Shown here in pieces: positions 1 through 9,949 of a stretch of 64,000 nt of DNA; position 1 is the stretch's first letter, and every line of letters begins with the position of its first letter. Both the position numbers and the translations under genes were made by a program. The notes below the pieces were generated by a model, which was not told the DNA's origin, ran no database searches, and saw only the letters and a program-made list of their open reading frames with translations. This stretch comes from Streptomyces sp. WAC 01529 (GTDB lineage Bacteria; Actinomycetota; Actinomycetes; Streptomycetales; Streptomycetaceae): contig NZ_CP029617.1 in the NCBI RefSeq assembly GCF_003945545.1, positions 4,635,001-4,699,000 of the forward strand, in the 5' to 3' direction.

Positions 1-1782
<1,782 letters not shown>

Positions 1783-1868
1783 TCAGTTGCTCGCGTCCAC
1801 TGTGTTGGTTCTGAAACCACGAACAACCCCGTCATGCCACATGGCGGTGCGGTTGTCAGTTTCATAGT

Positions 1869-1987
1869 GTTTCGGTGGTCATAGCGTGAGGGAAACGCCC
1901 GGTTACATTCCGAACCCGGAAGCTAAGCCTCATAGCGCCGATGGTACTGCAGGGGGGACCCTGTGGGAGAGTAGGACGCCGCCGAAC
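1869..1987 (+). rRNA. 5S ribosomal RNA
   Basis: A 119-base gene of actinobacterial 5S type. It starts GTTTCGGTGGTCATAGCG, contains the conserved loop CCGAACCCGGAAGCTAAGCC, and ends with the complementary GCCGCCGAAC arm that pairs with the 5' end to form helix I. It lies just downstream of the 23S gene and is followed by a hairpin terminator. Confidence 0.96.
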
Positions 1988-2002
1988 TAATTTTGAACGG
2001 GA

Positions 2003-2032
2003 AACCCCCGCACCTTTTGGTGCGGGGGTTTT
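2003..2032 (+). terminator. rRNA operon terminator
   Basis: A perfect 12-bp stem (AACCCCCGCACC / GGTGCGGGGGTT) with a TTTT loop, followed by TTTC. It lies 15 bases after the 5S end and is a canonical factor-independent terminator for the rrn operon. Confidence 0.9.
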
Positions 2033-2102
2033 CTGCGTTTCGGGGCGAAGTGTTGTACGTCCGTTTTCCTTGCCGCCGGACCGGGCCGGTACGGTGACGG
2101 GC

Positions 2103-3278
2103 ATGAGCGGGCGCGCACAGCTGATGTGGGACGAGGCAGTAACGGGCTATGACTTCGGCCCGGGGCACCCCATGGATCCGGTCAGGCTCGGGCTGACCCG
2201 AAGTCTTGTCGGTGCCTTCGGGCTCGACCGGGAGCTGGACGTGGTCGCGGCCAAGCGTGCCGGGGACTCGACGCTGCGGCTCGTGCACCGCGAGGACTAT
2301 GTGGCGGCGGTGAAGGCGGCCTCCGCGGACCCCGCGTCCGCGCGCGGGGAGTACGGCCTCGGTACGGAGGACGACCCGGCCTTCGCCGGCATGCACGAGG
2401 TGTCGGCGTTGATCGCCGGGCAGTCCGTCGGGGCCGCCGAGGCGGTGTGGCGCGGTGAGGCGCTGCACGCGGTGAACTTCGCGGGCGGACTGCACCACGC
2501 CATGCCCGGCGGCGCCTCCGGGTTCTGCATCTACAACGACGCGGCGCTGGCGATCGCGCGCCTGCTGGAGGTGGGCGCCGAGCGGGTCGCCTATGTGGAT
2601 GTCGACGTGCACCACGGCGACGGGGTGCAGGCCGCGTTCTGGGACGACCCGCGGGTTCTGACGATCTCCCTGCACGAGCACCCCCGTACCTTGTTCCCGC
2701 AGACCGGATGGCCCGAGGAGACGGGCGGGGCGGGCCTGGCCGAGGGCTCCGCGGCCAATGTCGCGCTGCCGGCCGGGACCGGTGACGCGGGCTGGGTGCG
2801 GGCCTTTCACGCCGTGGTGCCCGAGCTGCTCGCGGAGTTCCGCCCGCAGGTGCTCGTCACACAGCACGGCGCCGACACGCACTTCGAGGACCCCCTCGCA
2901 CACCTCGCCGTGTCGCTGGACGCCCAGCGGGCCGTACAGGTCGCCTGCCACGAGCTGGCCCACGAGTACGCGGAGGGGCGGTGGGTGGCCCTGGGAGGCG
3001 GGGGGTACGCCGTGGTGGATGTGGTGCCGCGCTCCTGGACGCATCTCGTGGCCATCGCCGCAGGACGCCCGGTCGAGCCCGAGGCCCCGGTCCCCGAGGA
3101 GTGGCGGCAGGAAGTGTTCGCCCGTACGCGGCAGTTGGCGCCGGGGCGGATGACGGACGGGCGGTGGCCCGTGGGCTGGCAGGAGTGGGAGGCGGGGTAC
3201 GACCCGGCCGACCGGCTCGACCAGGCCGTCCTCGCGGCTCGGCGGGCCACGTTCCCGCTGCGGGGGCTGCTGGCGTAG
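2103..3278 (+). CDS. acuC: AcuC-like histone deacetylase family protein
   Basis: A 391-residue member of the arginase/deacetylase superfamily, related to AcuC, which deacetylates acetyl-CoA synthetase in other bacteria. The catalytic landmarks are visible: the His-His pair in GGLHHAMPGGASGF (about 129-141), the metal-binding DVDVHHGDG (about 166-174) and HGADTHFEDP further on. The start is the ATG at 2103, giving the family-typical MSGRAQLMWDEAV amino end; the upstream in-frame extension would run into the 5S gene. It is a single gene just after the rrn terminator. Substrate specificity cannot be read from sequence, and acetoin-related naming is historical. Confidence 0.88.
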   Translation: MSGRAQLMWDEAVTGYDFGPGHPMDPVRLGLTRSLVGAFGLDRELDVVAAKRAGDSTLRLVHREDYVAAVKAASADPASARGEYGLGTEDDPAFAGMHEVSALIAGQSVGAAEAVWRGEALHAVNFAGGLHHAMPGGASGFCIYNDAALAIARLLEVGAERVAYVDVDVHHGDGVQAAFWDDPRVLTISLHEHPRTLFPQTGWPEETGGAGLAEGSAANVALPAGTGDAGWVRAFHAVVPELLAEFRPQVLVTQHGADTHFEDPLAHLAVSLDAQRAVQVACHELAHEYAEGRWVALGGGGYAVVDVVPRSWTHLVAIAAGRPVEPEAPVPEEWRQEVFARTRQLAPGRMTDGRWPVGWQEWEAGYDPADRLDQAVLAARRATFPLRGLLA

Positions 3279-3416
3279 CCGCACGAACGCCGGAGCGGGC
3301 TCAGTAGGGCACCGGCGGGCCGCATATGCGCCCGCATTGTGCCCCTGTTAGCCCAACTGTGGGGGTTTTTCGGGGTTTTGACGTCCCGTCGTCCGCCGAT
3401 GCGCCAGCATCGGAGC

Positions 3417-4232
3417 GTGTTGACCACCGGCGCCCTGCGCGCGCACCTCTTGGCGGCTCGGCTGGCCGGGCCCGTGGCCACCTCCCGGGAAGAGAGCCTG
3501 CGCAGTTACCGGCTCTTCGCGGCGAGGGATCCGCGGATACTGCTCGGGCTCGACCCCGAGTGGAGCTGGGGGTGTACGGATCTGCTGCGGCTGATGGCCG
3601 ACAAGTGCGGGGTGTCCGCGGATCCTCGGCACACCACGGGGGCCGATGTCATCGATCCGGAGCGGACGTTGAGGGCGCTCGACGCCTTCGCGGACCGGCT
3701 CTCGGAGGCGGCACGGCGGCGGTTGCCGGTACTCTTCGGGACCGGCCACCCCCATCGATTGCTGGGCTTCTACGCCGCGTTGGCGGACGCCTTGTCGGCG
3801 GCGGGATGCACCGTCCTCACCCCCGCGCAGGGCAGCAGTGTCGACATAACGACCCGGTTCGGCCTACGCACGTACAACCTTGACTACGCACAAGGCGTCG
3901 CGCTGGTGCGCGAACCCGGCGTGCGTTCCACCGGGAGTGCGACCGGCGCACACACCCATTCTCCGCTCCCGGTTCGGGCCGTTCTGGATGCCGCGGCACA
4001 GGCCGGCGGACCGCTTCCCGAGTTGGTCGTCGGAGACCACGGATGGGTCTGCGGGGCAGGTCAGCTGGGGTTTGAGGCGATCGGTCTGGCGGATACGGAT
4101 GATCCCGCGCTGTTCGTCGGAGAGGCCGAGGGGCGGGTGTCCGTCGTCGTTCCGCTTGATGACGCTGTGCGGTCTGATTACTACCGACCGCTTACTCGCT
4201 ATGTACTCAATCGAGCGTGTCTGTCACAGTAG
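3417..4232 (+). CDS. conserved phosphatase-like protein
   Basis: A 271-residue protein that I recognise only as a conserved Streptomyces protein usually labelled phosphatase. It has no signal peptide or membrane segment. Notable blocks are LFGTGHPHRLLGFY (about 105-118), TPAQGSSVDI, and the Gly/Asp-rich VVGDHGWVCGAGQLG followed by GLADTDDPALFVGEAEG near the carboxyl end. The start is taken as GTG 3417 (MLTTGALRAHLL); TTG 3420 and ATG 3399 are alternatives and the ribosome site (CGGAG) does not settle it. It precedes the BldC-type regulator on the same strand. The biochemical role is an inference from family labels only. Confidence 0.7.
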   Translation: MLTTGALRAHLLAARLAGPVATSREESLRSYRLFAARDPRILLGLDPEWSWGCTDLLRLMADKCGVSADPRHTTGADVIDPERTLRALDAFADRLSEAARRRLPVLFGTGHPHRLLGFYAALADALSAAGCTVLTPAQGSSVDITTRFGLRTYNLDYAQGVALVREPGVRSTGSATGAHTHSPLPVRAVLDAAAQAGGPLPELVVGDHGWVCGAGQLGFEAIGLADTDDPALFVGEAEGRVSVVVPLDDAVRSDYYRPLTRYVLNRACLSQ

Positions 4233-4364
4233 GCGGCCGATGGCTGCTCCTCTTCCCCACTCGCATCATCCGCCCCTAGTCTGGGGAGTGAGCGCGCAGC
4301 GACGAAGAGTCACCGGAAGGGGAAGCCGGTGCCCGTCATGTGCGGAAGGTTCAGGTGGGGTGTC

Positions 4365-4574
4365 ATGGCTGAGAACCAGAGGCCGCTGAACGAGGTTCAG
4401 TTCCTGACCGTGGCGGAAGTCGCCTCGGTGATGCGAGTGTCCAAGATGACCGTGTACCGCTTGGTGCACAGCGGTCATCTGCCCGCCATTCGGGTCGGAA
4501 GGTCCTTCCGGGTTCCCGAGCAGGCGGTTCATGAGTATCTCCGCGAGTCGTATGTGGGGGTGGAGGCCGGCTGA
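4365..4574 (+). CDS. BldC/excisionase-type helix-turn-helix protein
   Basis: A 69-residue protein made almost entirely of a MerR/Xis-like winged HTH. The recognition region TVAEVASVMRVSKMTVYRLV is followed by HSGHLPAIRVGRSFRVPEQAV, the wing typical of the helix_turn_helix_17 (excisionase) family that also includes BldC. AGGTGGGG sits four bases before ATG 4365 and decides the start; an ATG at 4329 lacks such a site. It is probably a paralogue of BldC rather than BldC itself. No recombinase lies next to it, so it is likely a chromosomal regulator, not a phage excisionase. Confidence 0.85.
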   Translation: MAENQRPLNEVQFLTVAEVASVMRVSKMTVYRLVHSGHLPAIRVGRSFRVPEQAVHEYLRESYVGVEAG

Positions 4575-4732
4575 GCGCAGGGGCTTTCGGGCCCCTCGCC
4601 GCAGGGTCCGCGCGGATCCTTTGGCCCTCGATTACGCCCTTCACGCGGGGGCGGGTAGGCTAGGCCGACGTAGGTCGTGTGGGCCCAGTCTGCTGCCCCG
4701 CACCGAGTGAAGAGAAGTGAGCGAGGGTAGTC

Positions 4733-4831
4733 GTGGGCTCTGTTATCAAGAAGCGGCGTAAGCGGATGGCCAAGAAGAAGCACCGCAAGCTGCTGAAGCG
4801 CACTCGCGTTCAGCGTCGCAACAAGAAGTAG
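4733..4831 (+). CDS. small basic ribosomal protein of bS22/AURKAIP1 type
   Basis: A 32-residue, extremely basic peptide starting at GTG 4733 (MGSVIKKRRKRMAKKKHR at the amino end, RRNKK at the carboxyl end). This matches the AURKAIP1/COX24 family small-subunit protein (called bS22 in mycobacteria) found in actinobacteria. A GAGGG Shine-Dalgarno sits about six bases upstream and a strong hairpin terminator follows 24 bases after the stop, so it looks like its own transcription unit. The gene falls below most ORF-length cutoffs. The identity is from characteristic composition and motif; association with the ribosome is family knowledge. Confidence 0.88.
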   Translation: MGSVIKKRRKRMAKKKHRKLLKRTRVQRRNKK

Positions 4832-4854
4832 GCGATCGCTGCACAGCGGGTTTC

Positions 4855-4886
4855 GAAGCCCCCCCACCAACCGGTGGGGGGGCTTC
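4855..4886 (+). terminator. hairpin terminator after small ribosomal protein gene
   Basis: A 14-bp perfect stem (GAAGCCCCCCCACC / GGTGGGGGGGCTTC) starting 24 bases after the stop of the 32-residue gene. There is no long T tract, as is common in Streptomyces. Confidence 0.8.
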
Positions 4887-5071
4887 GGCATGTTTGGGGC
4901 CCCGCAGCGCGGTACTTGCTTGAGGGGCGGGAACTTGGTCCGTACGTAGCCCTGTGTCCGTCGTCACTTCCCGCAGCGCGCGGTCATCACAGCGCAACAC
5001 CGACCCGCTAGCGTGGGCCCGGACACAGTCTGCGGTGTGCGGCGAGGGTTGGGGAAAGGCAGGCGCTGATC

Positions 5072-6121
5072 TTGGGCAAGGTCGTGCTCGTGACCGGAGT
5101 GGCCCGGCAGCTGGGCGGACGGTTCGTCCGACGCGTCCAGCGAGATCCCGAGGTCGACCGGGTGATCGCCGTCGACGCGGTCCCGCCCGAGCACCATCTC
5201 GGCGGCGCCGACTTCGTCCAGGCCGACATCCGGCAGCCCGCGATCGCCAAGGTGCTCGCCGAGTACGGCGTGGACACGGTCGTCCACATGGACGTGACGG
5301 CGACCGCGCTCGGCAGGGGCGGCCGGGGCTCGGTCAAGGAGACCAACGTCATCGGCACCATGCAGCTGCTCGGCGCCTGCCAGAAGTCGGCGACCGTGAA
5401 GCGGCTCGTGGTGAAGTCCAGTACGAGCGTGTACGGCTCCGCGCCCAGGGACCCCGCGGTCTTCACCGAGACGACACCGCCGAAGTCACTGCCCAGTGGC
5501 GGCTTCGCCAAGGACACCGTCGAGGTCGAGGGCTATGTGCGCGGCTTCGCGCGGCGCCGCCCGGACGTGGCGGTGTGCGTCCTGCGCTTCGCGAACATCC
5601 TGGGACCCGCGGCGGAGTCCCCGCTCGCCGAGTACTTCTCGCTGCCCGTCCTGCCGACCGTCTTCGGCTACGACCCGCGCCTGCAGTTCGTCCACGAGGA
5701 CGACGCGGTCGAGGTGCTGCGCCTCGGCTCGCACGAACCGCGGCGCGGGACGCTCAACAGCGGCACGTTCAACATCGCGGGCGACGGCCAGCTGCTGCTC
5801 TCGCAGTGCTCGCGGCGGCTGGGCCGCCCCACCGTGCCCGTGCTGCTCCCGGCCGTCACCTGGGTCGGCTCGGCGCTGCGCACGCTCGGCGTGACGGACT
5901 TCTCGCCGGAGCAGATCCGGCTGCTCACCCACGGCAGGGTCGTGGCCACCCGCCAGATGCGCGAGACACTGGGCTTCAGGCCCAAGTACACGACCGCGGA
6001 GACCTTCGCGGACTTCGTACGCAGCCGGGGTCCCGGCCTGCTGCCGCCAGGTGCCCTCGCGGGGGCCGTGGACCGGATCGCCGCGCTGCCCCTCGCGGGT
6101 GGCAACCGATGCGCCAACTGA
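5072..6121 (+). CDS. NAD-dependent epimerase/dehydratase (extended SDR)
   Basis: A 349-residue cytosolic protein with an amino-terminal Rossmann fold. The nucleotide-binding segment is VLVTGVARQLGGRFVRR (about residues 5-21), a slightly relaxed GxxGxxG. An extended-SDR active-site region follows with SSTSVYGS (Ser/Tyr, about 117-124), though the usual YxxxK is not obvious. The TTG at 5072 is the start (MGKVVLVTG), the only start that keeps the beta strand short, with AGGCAGG upstream. An acyltransferase follows 14 bases later, so the two are probably co-transcribed. The substrate (a nucleotide sugar or lipid-linked sugar) cannot be inferred. Confidence 0.83.
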   Translation: MGKVVLVTGVARQLGGRFVRRVQRDPEVDRVIAVDAVPPEHHLGGADFVQADIRQPAIAKVLAEYGVDTVVHMDVTATALGRGGRGSVKETNVIGTMQLLGACQKSATVKRLVVKSSTSVYGSAPRDPAVFTETTPPKSLPSGGFAKDTVEVEGYVRGFARRRPDVAVCVLRFANILGPAAESPLAEYFSLPVLPTVFGYDPRLQFVHEDDAVEVLRLGSHEPRRGTLNSGTFNIAGDGQLLLSQCSRRLGRPTVPVLLPAVTWVGSALRTLGVTDFSPEQIRLLTHGRVVATRQMRETLGFRPKYTTAETFADFVRSRGPGLLPPGALAGAVDRIAALPLAGGNRCAN

Positions 6122-6135
6122 GGAGAGCGTCAACG

Positions 6136-7179
6136 ATGGCGGACGCCAAGGTCATTCCGTTCGACGACGACCGTTCGCGCGCGGGTGCGCAGCGCGCACC
6201 GCGCCGCAGGCCCGCGCCGCGGCGCGCGGGCGATCCCGGGCCCGTGAGCGAGGTCAAGGCACTGCCGGGCCAGCAGGCCCCCGAGGAGCCACCACCTCCG
6301 CGCCCGGAACCCGAGGCCCGGGCCCAGGAGGCGCGCGGCGGCGAGTGGGACCGGCGCATCGCGGGAGGCCTGGCCTTCCTCCGGCGGCGGCTCACCGGTG
6401 AGTACGAGGTCGACGACTTCGGTTACGACGAGGAGCTGACCGACCAGGTCCTGATGTCGCTGCTCCGCCCCGTCTACGAGAAGTACTTCCGGGTGGAGGT
6501 GAAGGGCGTCGAGAACATCCCCGCGGACGGCGGGGCGCTGATCGTCGCCAACCACTCTGGGACGCTGCCGCTGGACGGCCTGATGATGCAGGTCGCGGTG
6601 CACGACAACCACCCGCAGGGCCGCCATCTGCGGCTGCTCGCCGCCGACCTCGTCTTCATGCTGCCGGTCATCAACGAACTGGCCCGCAAGGCCGGCCACA
6701 CGCTGGCCTGCGCGGAGGACGCGGAGCGGCTCCTGGAGCGGGGCGAGCTGGTCGGGGTGATGCCGGAGGGGTTCAAGGGCATCGGGAAGCCGTTCAGCGA
6801 GCGCTACAAGCTCCAGCGCTTCGGCCGTGGCGGCTTCGTCTCGACGGCGCTGCGCACGGGCTCGCCGATCGTGCCGTGCTCGATCGTCGGGGCGGAGGAG
6901 ATCTACCCCATGATCGGCAACGCCAGGACGCTCGCCCGCATCCTCGGCTTCCCGTACTTCCCGATCACGCCTACGTTCCCGCTCCTCGGCCCGCTGGGCG
7001 CGGTGCCGTTGCCGACGAAGTGGACGATCCAGTTCGGGGAGCCGATCCCGACGGACGGCTATCCGCCGGAGGCGGCGGAGGACCCGATGCTGATGTTCAA
7101 CCTGACGGATCAGGTGCGGGAACAGATCCAGCATTCGCTGTACAAGCTGTTGGTGCAGCGGCGGTCGGTCTTCTTCTGA
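6136..7179 (+). CDS. lysophospholipid acyltransferase family protein (PlsC-like)
   Basis: A 347-residue protein. The first 70 residues are a Pro/Arg-rich, probably disordered tail; an acyltransferase domain fills about 105-330. The catalytic block ANHSGTLPLDG has His140 and Asp147, an HX6D spacing instead of the usual HX4D. The second conserved block is VMPEGFKGIGKPFSERY, and PIVPCSIVGAEE resembles motif IV. It would acylate a lysolipid or related alcohol at the membrane. The ATG at 6136 has AGGAG ten bases upstream, overlapping the end of the epimerase gene. Coupling with that epimerase suggests a shared lipid or glycolipid role (inference). Confidence 0.83.
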   Translation: MADAKVIPFDDDRSRAGAQRAPRRRPAPRRAGDPGPVSEVKALPGQQAPEEPPPPRPEPEARAQEARGGEWDRRIAGGLAFLRRRLTGEYEVDDFGYDEELTDQVLMSLLRPVYEKYFRVEVKGVENIPADGGALIVANHSGTLPLDGLMMQVAVHDNHPQGRHLRLLAADLVFMLPVINELARKAGHTLACAEDAERLLERGELVGVMPEGFKGIGKPFSERYKLQRFGRGGFVSTALRTGSPIVPCSIVGAEEIYPMIGNARTLARILGFPYFPITPTFPLLGPLGAVPLPTKWTIQFGEPIPTDGYPPEAAEDPMLMFNLTDQVREQIQHSLYKLLVQRRSVFF

Positions 7180-7210
7180 CCGCGGGATTGCCCCGCGCGT
7201 GTACGTACGC

Positions 7211-7258
7211 ACGCCACTGGGGGCGCTCTCCTCGGAGGGAGGGCGCCCCCAGTGGCGT
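7211..7258. terminator. bidirectional terminator between convergent genes
   Basis: A perfect 16-bp inverted repeat (ACGCCACTGGGGGCGC / GCGCCCCCAGTGGCGT) lies between the stop codons of the acyltransferase gene (plus strand) and rsbN (minus strand). It can terminate transcription from both sides. Confidence 0.85.
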
Positions 7259-7269
7259 ACTGATGAGGG

Positions 7270-8538
7270 TTACTTCGCGTCCCCCTCTTCGATGCCCAGC
7301 TCCGGGAGCAGACCGGGCAGGAGCGGGGGCAGGGTGACGTCCGGCTTGGCGGAGGGGCGGTCCTTGCCGGGTTTGGGCTTGCCGGCCGACGGGGGCTGTG
7401 TGGTCTTCTCGTCCGGCGGGTCGAGGAGGCCGCCCACGCTGCCGCCCAGGACGTCGTCGCCCTGGCTGTGCGGTGAGGAGGGTCTGGGCTTGCCGGAGTC
7501 GCCCGGGTCGCCGCGGTGTCCGCCGCCGCTGCCCGAGGGGGCGGAGGGCCGTCCGTCGGTGCCCTCGGAGCCGCTGGGGCGCTGGGGGGACCGGCCGGAG
7601 GGGCCGCCCTTCTCGGGCGCGCGGGGCAGCAGTGCGCGCAGGGGTTCGACCTCTTCGTCCATGGCGTCGAAGACGGAGTCCACCTGTGCGCCCACGTCCC
7701 CCAGCTGGACCGGCAGGCGGTCCTGGAGGTCGCTCCAGCTCTCCCGGTGCGACCGGGAGAACGCGGAGAGCGCCTGGATGGGGCCGAGTGAGCCGTCGCG
7801 CTCGTACGCCTCGAGGAGCAGGCGGTGGCCCTCGGTGGCGTCGTGCCGCATGCCGGAGAGGGCACGCCTGACCTCGCCGAGCGACTCGTGGTCGAGCGTG
7901 CCGGAGCGGCCGCGCTCCATGAGCCTGCGGGCCTCGTTCAGCCGGGTGGAGGCCTGGTCGAGGTAGAGCCTGCCGCGGTCGACGTCGCCGTCGGCCATGC
8001 CCAGCTTGAGGTCCTCCATGCCGCGCTTGAGGCCGTACAGCGAGTCGCCCGGCAGGGCGTCCGAGCTGGCGGCCGCGACTCCGCCGAAGGCTCCGGCCGC
8101 GACGCCGACGGTGAGGCCGCCGGCCGCGATGCCCTTGGAGAGGCGGGAGCGGGGCCGCAGCTTGCGCAGCGGGCCCGCTCGGTGGGCGCCCTTGCGGGAG
8201 CGCTGTTCGGGCACCGAGGCGCCGGCGCCGCCCTCCAGGAACATGGCTTCCATCGCGGCCACGAGCTGGGCGCGCTGGACGACCTTGACCTCGGGGTCGA
8301 GGACGGGTTTGGGCAACGCGTCGAGACCGTCCGCGAGGGCCAGCATGCGGCCCTGCTCGGTGGGCTCGGCGCGGGCCACGGTGGTTTCGGTGGACTCCAC
8401 GGACGCGGCCGCGGGCGCGGTGGGCGCGGAGTCCTCGGACTGCTCGGACTGCTCGGCCGCCGGGTCCTGGTCGGAATGCTCCTCCAGGGCCTGGGCGAAG
8501 GCGTTCGCCCGCCGGTGGGCCGATACGTTCGCGATCAC
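7270..8538 (-). CDS. rsbN: anti-sigma factor RsbN (DUF5667 domain)
   Basis: A 422-residue membrane-anchored protein next to bldN. The first 130 residues are cytoplasmic and would hold BldN; one membrane span (about 135-158, GIAAGGLTVGVAAGAF) follows, then DALPGDSLYGLKRGMEDLKL, the hallmark of the extracytoplasmic DUF5667 domain. The end is Pro/Gly/Ser-rich and probably disordered. In Streptomyces RsbN is the cognate anti-sigma factor of BldN, timing aerial-hypha genes. The start is GTG 8538: an AGGAGG at 8548-8553 sits nine bases upstream, while the in-frame GTG at 8547 overlaps that site. It lies downstream of bldN on the same strand and may also have its own promoter. Confidence 0.9.
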   Translation of the reverse strand: MIANVSAHRRANAFAQALEEHSDQDPAAEQSEQSEDSAPTAPAAASVESTETTVARAEPTEQGRMLALADGLDALPKPVLDPEVKVVQRAQLVAAMEAMFLEGGAGASVPEQRSRKGAHRAGPLRKLRPRSRLSKGIAAGGLTVGVAAGAFGGVAAASSDALPGDSLYGLKRGMEDLKLGMADGDVDRGRLYLDQASTRLNEARRLMERGRSGTLDHESLGEVRRALSGMRHDATEGHRLLLEAYERDGSLGPIQALSAFSRSHRESWSDLQDRLPVQLGDVGAQVDSVFDAMDEEVEPLRALLPRAPEKGGPSGRSPQRPSGSEGTDGRPSAPSGSGGGHRGDPGDSGKPRPSSPHSQGDDVLGGSVGGLLDPPDEKTTQPPSAGKPKPGKDRPSAKPDVTLPPLLPGLLPELGIEEGDAK

Positions 8539-8668
8539 TGGCGGCACCTCCTCTCGTCATGACGGTCGACTCCCCAGGGGGTCCTGAGGGTTGCTTGCCC
8601 GGAACGCTTCCACACGATCGAGTGAGCGTAGGCGATCAGGGGGCAACCACAGGGAGCCTGCATCCCGC

Positions 8669-8697
8669 ACAACGAGCGTCGCGGCACTTGGGTTACG
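8669..8697 (-). promoter_or_regulatory. candidate BldN-dependent promoter of rsbN
   Basis: On the minus strand, CGTAAC (8697-8692) and CGTTGT (8674-8669) are separated by 17 bases, about 130 bases upstream of the rsbN start. The published BldN consensus, as I recall it, is CGTAAC with about 16 bases to CGTTGA, and rsbN is a known BldN target. The fit is good in both hexamers, though one base long in spacing. Confidence 0.55.
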
Positions 8698-8810
8698 GAC
8701 GGCGGATGATCGGACCGCGAAGAATCGACGAAGGGCCGTGGCGGCCATCTGGCCGCCACGGATGGTGAGTTGAGCGCCACGGACCGTGAGCGGGTGCCGT
8801 GGGAGAGGCG

Positions 8811-9605
8811 CTAGCGCGCGTCGTCCGGCAGGAGGCGGGCGAGCGTGCGCACCGCGCGGTACTGGAGCGTTTTGATCGCGCCTTCGTTCTTGCCCATGAC
8901 GCGCGCGGTCTCGGCCACGGAGAGGCCCTGGAGGAAGCGCAGGGTCACGCACTCCTGCTGCTGGGGGTTGAGGCGGCGGACGGCTTCGAGCAGTGCCGCG
9001 TTCGAGAGGGACTCCAGGACGGAGTCCTCGGGGCTGCGCTCGACCTCGTTGGCGTCGAGCATTTCGCCGGTGGTCACTTCGAGGCGGAAACGGCTCGATT
9101 TGAAGTGATCGGCTACCAGATTGCGAGCGATCGTGACCAGCCAGGCGCCGAAGTCGCGGCCCTGCCAGGTGAAGGTTCCGATACGGCGCAGGGCGCGCAG
9201 AAAGGTCTCGCTGGTGAGGTCCTCGGCGGTCGCCTTGCCGCCGACGCGGTAGTAGATGTAGCGGTAGACCGTGTCGCTGTACTGGTCGTAGAGGCGGCCG
9301 AAGGCGTCGGACTCGCCGGCCTGGGCGCGCTCGACCAGCTCCATCATGCGGGCGCTGTCGCTGTCCGCGGCGGGACGGCGGGGGGTGGGCGTTGAGGTGG
9401 CGGCAGCGGCGCCGGAACGGGCCCGTCTGTTGACTGCCGCACCGCCGTCCGCCAGGGCATAGCACGGCCCGGCGGGTGCGGGGACGGCGAGGGCGGGGAC
9501 GGCCGGGACGGCATACGCGGTGGGGACGAAGCCGCGCAAGCGGTCGATGACCGTTGCGCGCAGCGTAGCCAGGCCCGAGGCGTCAACCCCGACGTGTGGG
9601 TACAC
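8811..9605 (-). CDS. bldN: developmental ECF sigma factor BldN (pro-form)
   Basis: A 264-residue extracytoplasmic-function sigma factor. Region 2 spans about 88-155 (RLYDQYSDTVYRYIYYRV, then GKATAEDLTSETF) and region 4 about 205-258 (LNPQQQECVTLRFLQGLSVA and KNEGAIKTLQYRAV). Before these lies an unusual 86-residue amino-terminal extension (MYPHVGVDASGLATLR...), which in Streptomyces BldN is a pro-sequence removed by proteolysis. The start is GTG 9605. BldN directs chaplin and rodlin genes during aerial growth and is restrained by RsbN, encoded just downstream. The low-GC leader region 9606-9949 presumably holds its promoter. Confidence 0.95.
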   Translation of the reverse strand: MYPHVGVDASGLATLRATVIDRLRGFVPTAYAVPAVPALAVPAPAGPCYALADGGAAVNRRARSGAAAATSTPTPRRPAADSDSARMMELVERAQAGESDAFGRLYDQYSDTVYRYIYYRVGGKATAEDLTSETFLRALRRIGTFTWQGRDFGAWLVTIARNLVADHFKSSRFRLEVTTGEMLDANEVERSPEDSVLESLSNAALLEAVRRLNPQQQECVTLRFLQGLSVAETARVMGKNEGAIKTLQYRAVRTLARLLPDDAR

Positions 9606-9949
9606 GGGACTCCCAGAGGCAGAGCTTCCATCACGTGCAGTACGGAACCGTTCACTCGTCGTAGCGACGCGCGGGGTCCGTCATGCGTTTGAGGAGAATA
9701 ACGCTTCGTACAGGCAGTGCTACACCCAGTTGCTCAAATCATCGATTACGTCGCTTCTGTAACCGAATGGCGGCGCTTCAAGTACCAGAGAGTGACCGCT
9801 TGTTGATCAGAATGGTTCACATTCCGTCGCCACGCGGGGCGTGTTGTGGCCGAGTGCAACCATCGGGACTGGCCGGATGCGGGGCGGGGTAGGAGCGGGG
9901 GAATGCGCGGTGACCGGCGGCGTTACGGGCGCGGGCCGGTGACGGTCGG
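9606..9949. other. 344-base intergenic region upstream of bldN
   Basis: A non-coding stretch between bldN and the HAD gene, both on the minus strand. It is clearly less GC-rich in its central part (about 9680-9830) than the flanking genes, as expected for a regulated promoter region. I see no convincing gene, RNA or terminator. A partial resemblance to a BldD site near 9720-9735 is too weak to call. Confidence 0.6.

Noticed and set aside
4365..4574. Phage excisionase
   Set aside because: The fold is Xis-like, but there is no integrase, attachment site or phage gene nearby; the BldC-type regulator reading fits better.
4954..6135. Long in-frame upstream extension of the acyltransferase gene
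   Set aside because: It reads out of frame through the epimerase gene and is Arg/Gly-rich; the ATG at 6136 with AGGAG is the sensible start.
9720..9735. Possible BldD operator upstream of bldN
   Set aside because: Only one half (ACCCAG-like) agrees with the consensus; the second half-site fails.
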